Source: Candidatus Saccharimonadota bacterium
GTDB lineage: Bacteria > Patescibacteriota > Saccharimonadia > Saccharimonadales > Saccharimonadaceae
Reading direction: 5' to 3'
Length of the DNA: 5,839 nt
NCBI GenBank assembly: GCA_017510305.1
Contig: JAFWNO010000033.1
Location: forward strand, 1 to 5,839
Part shown: piece by piece, positions 1-4,351 of the stretch
How positions within the stretch are numbered: the first letter of the stretch is position 1
Layout of the letters: every line of letters starts with the position of its first letter
Position numbers and translations under genes: made by a program
The notes under the pieces: generated by a model
Database searches by the model: none
Seen by the model: the letters and a program-made list of their open reading frames with translations, nothing else
What the model was told of the DNA's origin: nothing

Positions 1-63
1 AAAGCTTGCGACTGCACGCAAGACAAGTGTGAGGAAGGTGGCGCCAAAGCACGAGCAGATTAG
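1..63 (+). CDS. possible 3' end of an upstream gene (partial)
   Basis: The first reading frame is open from the window edge to a TAG at 61-63 and reads KACDCTQDKCEEGGAKARAD. A short Cys- and acid-rich tail like this could be the C-terminus of a gene starting outside the window. If so, it overlaps the GTG proposed for the TspO gene by 35 bp. Twenty codons are too few to identify a family or to exclude chance, and the TspO frame is also open across the same bases. No function is proposed. Confidence 0.25.
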   Translation, partial: KACDCTQDKCEEGGAKARAD

Positions 64-538
64 CGCGTGGGGGATAATCTGGCGAGTGATTCTGTGCGTG
101 GCGGTGCCGCTAGGGGGCGGATTTATCATATCATTATTAACAATGAACGCTCAAGAAGTATTTGGGCAGCTTAATCAGCCGCCGCTAGCACCGCCAGCGT
201 GGCTGTTCCCGGTGGCGTGGACAATTCTCTATATCTTGATGGGGCTAGCATCGTTCTTTATTTATTATTATGGCACGAGGGATAAAGAGGCGAGAAAGGC
301 TGCGTTGATATTTTATGGAATACAGCTGGCGTTTAACTTTGCATGGTCTTTGGTATTCTTTAATGCGAAACAATACTACGTGGCTTTTGCGATACTAGTG
401 GTGATGTGGATTCTGATTATCCTGACAATGGCGAAGGCTAGTAAAGTTAGCAAGTTGGCGGTGGCATGCCTCGTTCCCTATCTATTGTGGGTGACATTTG
501 CGGGCTACCTCAATATCATGATTGCTATTCTTAATTAA
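29..538 (+). CDS. tspO: TspO/MBR family tryptophan-rich sensory protein
   Basis: This is an integral membrane protein of the TspO/peripheral-benzodiazepine-receptor family, whose members bind porphyrins and other hydrophobic ligands and act in stress signalling or tetrapyrrole handling. Counting from the GTG, the family signatures are clear. PPLAPPAWLFPVAWTILYILMG spans about residues 51-72, QLAFNFAWSLVFF about 99-111, and PYLLWVTFAGYLN about 150-162. Five hydrophobic segments are visible, at about 17-38, 57-80, 92-111, 116-134 and 143-166, matching the usual five-helix fold. The 169-residue length is close to the typical 150-170. The start is uncertain: GTG at 29 has no Shine-Dalgarno sequence, and the frame stays open to base 2 (KLATARKTSV precedes it), so the true start may lie upstream. 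The DUF975 gene follows after 28 bp. The physiological ligand cannot be inferred here. Confidence 0.9.
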   Translation: MRKVAPKHEQISAWGIIWRVILCVAVPLGGGFIISLLTMNAQEVFGQLNQPPLAPPAWLFPVAWTILYILMGLASFFIYYYGTRDKEARKAALIFYGIQLAFNFAWSLVFFNAKQYYVAFAILVVMWILIILTMAKASKVSKLAVACLVPYLLWVTFAGYLNIMIAILN

Positions 539-549
539 CATGGTATAAT
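522..549 (+). promoter_or_regulatory. extended -10 promoter for the DUF975 gene
   Basis: TGG-TATAAT at 541-549 is a perfect extended -10. TTGCTA at 522-527 is a 4/6 match to the -35 consensus with a 16-bp spacer, and it lies inside the last tspO codons. Transcription would begin near 556, just before the AGGAG at 557-561, giving a leader of only about 10 nt. The DUF975 gene may therefore be transcribed independently of tspO. Confidence 0.65.
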
Positions 550-566
550 TAAGAAAAGGAGTTAAA

Positions 567-1265
567 ATGAACAGAACAAAATTAAAGCAGCTGGCGAAGC
601 GGCGGCTTGATGGGAAAGTGTTGCTGTTCTTTGCGGTGATATTATTAGTGGGATTCGTAGAAGGATTGGTTGGCTTAGTGCCAGTGATGGGCTTTTTAGC
701 GACGATAATTATCTCTGGGCCGTTGATGATCTCGATGTCTTATATCTTTTACCAGTTGGTAGCAAAGAATAAAAAGCCAGAAATTGAAGATTTAGTGCTG
801 GGATTTAGAGATGACAATTTCCTACGAGGTCTAGTGGGGTATCTGCTTTATGCAATATTTACCTTCCTGTGGAGTTTGCTTTTTATTATTCCTGGCATCA
901 TCAAATGTATTTCTTATTCGCAGATGTTCTATATTATGGCGGATGATCCAGATATTGAAGCTGGCGATGCGATGAAGAAATCTATGAAATTGATGGATGG
1001 GCACAAGATGGATTATTTCCTATTACAACTATCATTTATCCCTTGGTATTTGCTATGTATTCTGACATTTGGCATCCTCTACATCTGGGTAGCACCATAT
1101 GTGTCAGCGACAAATGCGGCGTTTTATAAGGAAATTAGTAGTACAAAATCGCAAGCGATTCGCGCTGTGAAAGAGATTGCGGAAGAGATTGAGGAGAAGG
1201 CGGAAGAGGTGAAGAAGACTGTAGCGAAGAAGGCGAAAGCTGTAAAGAAGGCTGCTGCGAAATAA
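567..1265 (+). CDS. DUF975 family membrane protein with Lys/Ala/Glu-rich tail
   Basis: This is a polytopic membrane protein resembling DUF975, a family of unknown function common in Gram-positive bacteria. Family-like features in order are a basic N-terminus (MNRTKLKQLAKRRL) and hydrophobic segments at about 18-40, 41-63 and 87-113. The signature LLFIIPGIIKCISYSQMFYIM follows at about 104-124. Next come the DDPDIEAGDAMKKSMKLMDGHKMDYF loop (126-151), LQLSFIPWYLL (153-163) and a last membrane segment ending in WVAPYVSATNAAFY (174-187). Residues about 194-232 form a highly charged Lys/Ala/Glu tail, probably helical or coiled coil, ending KKAAAK. AGGAG sits 5 nt before the ATG and supports this start. 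The codons for that tail are antisense to the end of the convergent methyltransferase gene. The molecular role is unknown; the cytoplasmic tail might bind an acidic partner, which is inference. Confidence 0.85.
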   Translation: MNRTKLKQLAKRRLDGKVLLFFAVILLVGFVEGLVGLVPVMGFLATIIISGPLMISMSYIFYQLVAKNKKPEIEDLVLGFRDDNFLRGLVGYLLYAIFTFLWSLLFIIPGIIKCISYSQMFYIMADDPDIEAGDAMKKSMKLMDGHKMDYFLLQLSFIPWYLLCILTFGILYIWVAPYVSATNAAFYKEISSTKSQAIRAVKEIAEEIEEKAEEVKKTVAKKAKAVKKAAAK

Positions 1266-1776
1266 ATTCGTCTACCGCGCGGGATACGCCCGGCAGTTCG
1301 GGGTTGTTGTAATCATGGATTATGATGACCCCGTTTTTTTGAATCTTGGGAGCGACGAGTTTTAAGCTGGTCTTGATAGACCCATAGAGGTCGCCATCGA
1401 GGAAAGCGAAGGAGATTTTTTCTGGGAGGTCTGTTTCGGGATTTAGATTTTCGAAAAAGTTCTTCTTAATGATGGGGAGGCGAAGGCCGGCTTTTTTAAA
1501 TCTAGTGACGACTTCCTTTTTGGTGACGAATAATTCCCCCTCCTTGAACTGGTCGCCGGCGGCGGAATTATCCTCAGCGGACTTCTTCGGAAGTCCAGCG
1601 AAAGAATCGTAGAGCCAGAGCTTCTTCTCTGGGGCCTTTTGCTGGAGAAGTTTCTGGAAGAGGAGAGAGGTGTCGCCCTTGTAGCAGCCAAGCTCTACGA
1701 TATCACCAGTAACTCCTAATGTTTTTTCTAGGAGTTCTAATAAAATTTCTGTTTCTTTGTCTGATACTTGTTGCAT
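1135..1776 (-). CDS. TylF/MycF-like SAM-dependent methyltransferase with overprinted C-terminus
   Basis: This resembles class I SAM-dependent methyltransferases of the TylF (macrocin O-methyltransferase) family, which methylate sugar hydroxyls. SAM-binding motif I is DIVELGCYKGDTS (residues about 25-37), followed by LWLYDSFAGLP (53-63). The family block FAFLDGDLYGSIKTSLKLV lies at about 123-141, then GVIIIHDYNNPELPGVSRAVDEF (149-171). The D127/D129 and H154-D155 positions resemble the metal and active-site region of MycF-like enzymes, by family analogy. Residues 172-213 are Ser/Pro/Gln/Leu-rich and lie entirely antisense to the DUF975 coding tail. They replace the normal family C-terminus and look like readthrough after loss of the original stop. 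The ATG overlaps the acetate kinase TAA (TAATG) and has no clear Shine-Dalgarno, suggesting translational coupling. The substrate is unknown; a role in cell-surface glycan modification is a guess. Confidence 0.75.
   Translation of the reverse strand: MQQVSDKETEILLELLEKTLGVTGDIVELGCYKGDTSLLFQKLLQQKAPEKKLWLYDSFAGLPKKSAEDNSAAGDQFKEGELFVTKKEVVTRFKKAGLRLPIIKKNFFENLNPETDLPEKISFAFLDGDLYGSIKTSLKLVAPKIQKNGVIIIHDYNNPELPGVSRAVDEFISQQPSLQLSPSSLQSSSPLPPSPQSLPQSLSQRESLAILYY
1299..1340 (+). terminator. possible intrinsic terminator of the DUF975 gene, inside the antisense methyltransferase ORF
   Basis: CGGGG (1299-1303) pairs with CCCCG (1329-1333). An inner ATCAT/ATGAT pair (1312-1316 and 1322-1326) is enclosed, and seven Ts follow directly at 1334-1340. 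It starts 34 bp past the DUF975 stop, where a terminator is expected, yet it lies in methyltransferase codons (around the GVIIIHDY segment). The stem is short and the loop large, so strength is uncertain. Confidence 0.4.
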
Positions 1777-2984
1777 TATTTATTATCTGTATCGGTTGTA
1801 TCTAAGACTGCGAGGCCGCGGCGAATCATTTCTTCGCTTTCGTCGGTGCGGATGACCCAGACTGGCTTGGAACCATCGGCGGCGATATTGGTGTGCCTTT
1901 CTGGCATATCGGCAACATTCTTTCCCTCATCAAGAGCGAGGCCAAGATAGGCTAATTTCTGAGTGGTGACGCGGCGGATTTCGTCGGAGCGCTCGCCGAT
2001 AGTGGCGGTAAAGACAAGGGCATCTACCCCGCCAAGAGCGGCTGCCATTTGGCCGATGGCGCGCTGCAAAGTGTAGACAAAGAGAGCGTGGGCAAAAACA
2101 CCTTTTTTATCGCCCTCATCACGGAGGCGGAGGATGTCGCGCATATCATCAGACTCACCGGAAACGCCGAGAAGGCCACATTCTTTATTGAGGTATTTTT
2201 CTAGAGATTCGTCACTTTCGTAGCCAAGTGCGCGCTTGAGAGCGAGGGCGGCGGCGACATCCATGGAGCCAGAACGAGTAGCCATCATCATGCCTTCTAG
2301 AGGAGTATAGCCCATAGTGGTGTCTAGAGATTTACCCTCAAAGACGGCGGTGACAGATGAGCCAGAGCCGATATGACAGACGATTAATTTCTCTGGGAGA
2401 ATTTCCTGAGATTTCATATACTCTACGACGGAGCCAACGGAGAGGCCGTGGAAGCCCCAGCGCTTGATGTCGTATCTATCGGCAAGGTCGGTATTGAAGG
2501 CGTAATACTTCATGAGGGCTGGGCGGGCATTGTGAAAGCCGGAGTCGGTAATGGTGATAACAGGAGTATCTTTAAAGGATTTAACGAGGTGTTCAATCTC
2601 GCCAGCGACAACTGGAACATGAAGAGGAGCTTTTTTCTTGGCTTTTTCTAATTCTTTAAGGACTTTTTCGTCTACGAGATGATCATGCGAGAAGAATTCA
2701 CCTGGAGCAACTACGCGGGCGAGAATGGCGTCTAGCTTGCTTACGCCGCCGAGATAACCTTCTGTGGTGAGAATATTGTTTAGATTGGCTACGCAAGAAG
2801 TGAGAGATTTAAAATCAGTCTTGATATTTTTACTACTACCATCGGCTCTTTTGAGGGTGCAGATGACCTTTTTTGCCTCATCATATTCAAAGTGCAAAGT
2901 GCAAAGTGGCTCTTTGCCTTTATAGAGGGCATACTTGCGAGACGAACTCCCTGGATTGGTAATTAATATCAGACGATTTTCCAT
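1776..2984 (-). CDS. ackA: acetate kinase, divergent
   Basis: This would be a cytoplasmic enzyme of the ASKHA fold that interconverts acetyl phosphate + ADP with acetate + ATP. The 402-residue length is typical. Comparison from memory with the Methanosarcina thermophila enzyme finds the main catalytic residues retained. These are N10 in NPGSSS, R90 in ARVV, H122 in APLH, D147 in TDSGFH, H179 in WGFHG, R237 in MMATRSG and E382 in RTDESEE. DTTMGYTPLEGMM, GLLGVSGESDDMR and GGVDALVF are family blocks. Several usually invariant positions differ: HGGE is APGE (92-96), LHNPAN is LHVPVV, GFHGTSH ends in LSV (V183), HLGNG is HIGSG (S207), and TAGIGE is TATIGE (T328). It is therefore a divergent acetate kinase, and a related acyl kinase is not excluded. 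AAGGAG lies 6 nt before the ATG. It is the first gene of an operon with the methyltransferase. Confidence 0.9.
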   Translation of the reverse strand: MENRLILITNPGSSSRKYALYKGKEPLCTLHFEYDEAKKVICTLKRADGSSKNIKTDFKSLTSCVANLNNILTTEGYLGGVSKLDAILARVVAPGEFFSHDHLVDEKVLKELEKAKKKAPLHVPVVAGEIEHLVKSFKDTPVITITDSGFHNARPALMKYYAFNTDLADRYDIKRWGFHGLSVGSVVEYMKSQEILPEKLIVCHIGSGSSVTAVFEGKSLDTTMGYTPLEGMMMATRSGSMDVAAALALKRALGYESDESLEKYLNKECGLLGVSGESDDMRDILRLRDEGDKKGVFAHALFVYTLQRAIGQMAAALGGVDALVFTATIGERSDEIRRVTTQKLAYLGLALDEGKNVADMPERHTNIAADGSKPVWVIRTDESEEMIRRGLAVLDTTDTDNK

Positions 2985-3008
2985 TAAAAACTCCTTCTAT
3001 TGCCTATA

Positions 3009-3036
3009 ATTGTATCATGGATTAGGGTATTGTAAA
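3009..3036 (-). promoter_or_regulatory. promoter of the ackA operon
   Basis: On the minus strand TGA-TACAAT (extended -10; hexamer at 3014-3009) is preceded by TTTACA (3036-3031), a 5/6 match to the -35 consensus with a 16-bp spacer. The predicted start near 3002 leaves a leader of about 18 nt containing the AAGGAG at 2996-2991. Confidence 0.6.
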
Positions 3037-3040
3037 AGTC

Positions 3041-3068
3041 TTATTGCTTATTGCTTATTTCTTATTTT
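3041..3068 (+). repeat. 7-bp tandem repeat (TTATTGC type) in the divergent promoter region
   Basis: Four consecutive 7-mers read TTATTGC, TTATTGC, TTATTTC and TTATTTT. The third and fourth are one and two changes away from the first. The array lies directly upstream of the -10 boxes of the small membrane protein gene and contains the likely -35 (TTGCTT at 3051-3056). A change in copy number would alter the sequence upstream of the -10. Confidence 0.6.
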
Positions 3069-3090
3069 TATGGTATAATTGGGATATAAT
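3051..3090 (+). promoter_or_regulatory. promoter with two TATAAT boxes for the small membrane protein
   Basis: TTGCTT (3051-3056) lies 17 bp before a perfect extended -10, TGG-TATAAT (hexamer at 3074-3079). A second perfect TATAAT is at 3085-3090, 11 bp downstream, without a good -35. The first box is the better promoter and would start transcription near 3086, leaving a leader of about 30 nt. The second may be a chance copy or an alternative start. Confidence 0.6.
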
Positions 3091-3103
3091 TTGTTTCACA
3101 AAA

Positions 3104-3109
3104 AGGAGG
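3104..3109 (+). promoter_or_regulatory. ribosome binding site that decides the start of the small membrane protein
   Basis: AGGAGG is followed by two in-frame ATGs. The one at 3111 is only 1 nt away, too close for initiation. The one at 3117 is 7 nt away, the normal spacing, so 3117 is preferred. Confidence 0.75.
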
Positions 3110-3116
3110 GATGATT

Positions 3117-3431
3117 ATGGAACAATTACGTGCATTAGAAACCGCTCTCGTTGCAATGGTATCATTCGGGCTATTGTGTCCGGCAATGATGTTTTACTTC
3201 TGGCAGTTACTGATAATATTGATATTGACCGGACAAGTGGAAGTATCCAGTCAAAGTCGTATTTCGCTGAAGCCCTTAGCAGTTATAGCGGTGCCATCGA
3301 CGCTAATTATAGTAACTAAAACGTTCTATGGTGACAACTGGCCCGAATGGACTGATGCCATCGCAATATTTCTTGTTATGACGTCTGTATTTGTAGGGGC
3401 GGTCATGATAAGAATTAGCGACAAGAGCTAA
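3117..3431 (+). CDS. small three-helix membrane protein of unknown function
   Basis: This is a 104-residue protein starting MEQLRALETAL. I do not recognise the family. Three hydrophobic segments are visible: about 10-36 (ALVAMVSFGLL...LLIILIL), 50-66 (KPLAVIAVPSTLIIVTK) and 80-99 (AIAIFLVMTSVFVGAVMIRI). The first loop is polar (TGQVEVSSQSRIS) and the second contains a short aromatic acidic patch (YGDNWPEWTD). No catalytic motif is apparent. It has its own promoter and strong Shine-Dalgarno sequence and a terminator immediately after the stop, so it is probably a monocistronic, well-expressed gene. It is divergent from ackA. It could be a subunit or accessory of a membrane complex, or a holin-like protein, but nothing in the sequence decides this. 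Confidence 0.75.
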   Translation: MEQLRALETALVAMVSFGLLCPAMMFYFWQLLIILILTGQVEVSSQSRISLKPLAVIAVPSTLIIVTKTFYGDNWPEWTDAIAIFLVMTSVFVGAVMIRISDKS

Positions 3432-3537
3432 GTAAATATCCCCCCCCTTCGAATGGCGAAGGGGGTTTTACTTGTTTGTTTTTAGCTTTATTTGTCGCGT
3501 TGGCTTCACCTTTTATGGTCTTTTTAGCATCTTCCAT
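3415..3537 (-). CDS. possible Lys-rich 40-residue protein, antisense across the terminator
   Basis: On the minus strand a perfect AGGAGG (3550-3545) lies 7 nt before an ATG at 3537. The ORF reads MEDAKKTIKGEANATNKAK..., continues through the hairpin as VKPPSPFEGGGY, and ends LLSSCR at a TAA overlapping the convergent membrane protein gene by 17 bp. The first 24 residues contain eight lysines and are hydrophilic, like many real small basic proteins. The second half is simply the translation of the opposite-strand terminator. In favour are the ideal ribosome binding site and a gene-sized gap that is otherwise empty. Against are the tiny size, no clear promoter, and a C-terminus dictated by another element. 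No family is recognised. Confidence 0.4.
   Translation of the reverse strand: MEDAKKTIKGEANATNKAKNKQVKPPSPFEGGGYLLSSCR
3443..3469 (+). terminator. strong intrinsic terminator after the small membrane protein
   Basis: CCCCCTTCG (3443-3451) pairs perfectly with CGAAGGGGG (3457-3465) around the loop AATGG, followed by TTTTACTTGTTTG. AAGTAAA (3430-3436) and TTTACTT (3467-3473) could extend the stem past an internal loop. The left arm sits in a run of eight Cs (3440-3447). Confidence 0.9.
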
Positions 3538-3585
3538 GATAATGCCTCCTAGTTTTCAGATTTTTATGTTAGATTAAGCTTGGGC

Positions 3586-3594
3586 TGGTAGAAT
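3586..3594 (+). promoter_or_regulatory. extended -10 of the exported helical protein gene
   Basis: TGG-TAGAAT is an extended -10 with a 5/6 hexamer. No good -35 is visible at 16-18 bp. Transcription would begin near 3601, leaving a leader of about 22 nt that contains the AAAGGAG at 3612-3618. Confidence 0.5.
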
Positions 3595-3622
3595 AGTAAC
3601 ATAATAATTAGAAAGGAGAATT

Positions 3623-4036
3623 ATGAAAAAGAATAGTACGAAAAAGAAAATTATAGTAGCGTCTGCGCTGGTGGCGGGGGTGGCAGCAGGCGGAACGACG
3701 GTGATGGTGAATCAGCCAGCCAATGCGACGAGCGAAAGTAGTAGCCAGCAGGAGGCTAGTGAAACGCGCCAAAAGCCAGAGCTTAGCGAGGAAAAGAAGG
3801 CGGAAATAAAGGCAAAACTAGAAAGCATGACAGAGGAAGAGCGAGCGGCGTGGAAAGAGGCACACAAAAAAGGTACTCGTGATGCTAGCCGACGCGAAAA
3901 GCCGGCGAACATGACGGATGAGGAATGGGAGCAAAAGAAGGCGGAGCGTAAGGCTGCTATAAAAGAGAAACTTGCAAATATGACCGAAGAGGAGAAACAA
4001 GCGTGGCTTGAAAGCCATAAGAAGAGTAGCGAGTAG
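3623..4036 (+). CDS. exported charged helical protein with duplicated 27-residue unit
   Basis: This is a 137-residue protein with a classic signal peptide: MKKNSTKKK, a hydrophobic core at about 10-29, and a likely signal peptidase I site after ANA (33-35). A Ser/Gln/Glu-rich linker follows. The mature part is extremely rich in Glu, Lys and Ala and probably all helical. Residues 57-83 and 108-134 are copies of one 27-residue unit (EKKAEIKAKLESMTEEERAAW... and ERKAAIKEKLANMTEEEKQAW...). A third NMTDEEW occurs at 96-102, giving three MT(E/D)EE motifs. The pattern of short Glu/Lys helices headed by an L..MT motif recalls Spy/CpxP-type periplasmic chaperones or metal-responsive proteins, but that is only a resemblance. 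There is no lipobox, LPXTG motif or C-terminal anchor, so the product is probably secreted or loosely cell-associated. AGGAG lies 4 nt before the ATG. Confidence 0.8.
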   Translation: MKKNSTKKKIIVASALVAGVAAGGTTVMVNQPANATSESSSQQEASETRQKPELSEEKKAEIKAKLESMTEEERAAWKEAHKKGTRDASRREKPANMTDEEWEQKKAERKAAIKEKLANMTEEEKQAWLESHKKSSE

Positions 4037-4138
4037 TTTTCCATTCGTTACTATAACTCCCTTAAACTTCTAAACTTACAAAACTGTTCGCGTATGGGAG
4101 GTGTTGAGATTTTATATATGAGCTTTGAAACGCCAGTC

Positions 4139-4327
4139 TTTTCTAAACCCTAACCACCTCTTCAATTTCGACTTAAACTGTTGCTATTTTTACGACATTC
4201 GTCGCTATAAAAAGTCCCTTATGGTTTGGCCTTGCCAAACGGGGACTTTTTATAAGCTGAATGTATGTAAAAATAGCACATTTTAAATCTGGTATATAAA
4301 ATTGAAGGGGAATTAGGGTTTAGAAAA
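4139..4327. repeat. 189-bp imperfect palindrome (MITE-like or giant hairpin)
   Basis: The two halves are inverted copies of each other. Matching arms from outside in are as follows. TTTTCTAAACCCTAA (4139-4153) is perfect with 4313-4327. CTTCAATTT (4160-4168) is perfect with 4299-4307. GACTTAAACTG (4170-4180) has 9 of 11 bases matching 4279-4289. TGCTATTTTTAC (4182-4193) is perfect with 4267-4278. ACATTC (4195-4200) is perfect with 4259-4264. TATAAAAAGTCCC (4206-4218) is perfect with 4242-4254. GTTTGGC (4224-4230) is perfect with 4234-4240, closed by a CTT loop. About 70 of roughly 92 positions per arm can pair. The size and terminal inverted repeats suggest a MITE-like element, but no target-site duplication is obvious. 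Confidence 0.85.
4206..4254. terminator. bidirectional intrinsic terminator at the palindrome core
   Basis: A perfect 13-bp stem TATAAAAAGTCCC/GGGACTTTTTATA encloses a perfect 7-bp stem GTTTGGC/GCCAAAC with a CTT loop. The T-run of one arm and the A-run of the other give a U-tract in both directions. It therefore suits both convergent genes, the exported helical protein (+) and the FISUMP protein (-). Confidence 0.85.
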
Positions 4328-4351
4328 CTATATTACTATAAGCATATTATA

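Larger units (their letters stand above)
4037..4351. other. 315-bp intergenic region between convergent genes
   Basis: No convincing gene is present. The first ~100 bp (4037-4138) are AT-rich and show only an 11-codon ORF at 4118-4153 whose possible Shine-Dalgarno (GGGAGG, 4096-4101) is too distant. The rest is occupied by the large palindrome and its terminator core. Confidence 0.75.

Noticed and set aside
1443..2651. Short ORFs in other frames within the methyltransferase and acetate kinase genes
   Set aside because: They lie fully inside confident genes, show no family motifs and no start signals, and are shadows.
3111..3116. ATG at 3111 as the start of the small membrane protein
   Set aside because: It is 1 nt from the AGGAGG; the ATG at 3117 has proper 7-nt spacing.
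3044..3319. Plus-strand ORF in another frame across the promoter and small membrane protein
   Set aside because: It begins inside the promoter repeat, has no Shine-Dalgarno sequence, and competes with a well-signalled gene.
3712..4044. Minus-strand ORFs opposite the exported helical protein
   Set aside because: Their Ser/Phe/Leu/Ala-rich composition is the reverse complement of Lys/Glu/Ala codons; they have no ribosome binding site and no family features.
4118..4153. 11-codon ORF (MSFETPVFSKP) before the palindrome as an attenuation leader peptide
   Set aside because: Its GGGAGG is too far upstream (about 16 nt), there is no regulated gene downstream on that strand, and the stop falls in the palindrome arm; chance is the simplest explanation.
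4139..4327. Complete insertion sequence
   Set aside because: There is no room for a transposase and no clear target-site duplication; at most it is a non-autonomous element.
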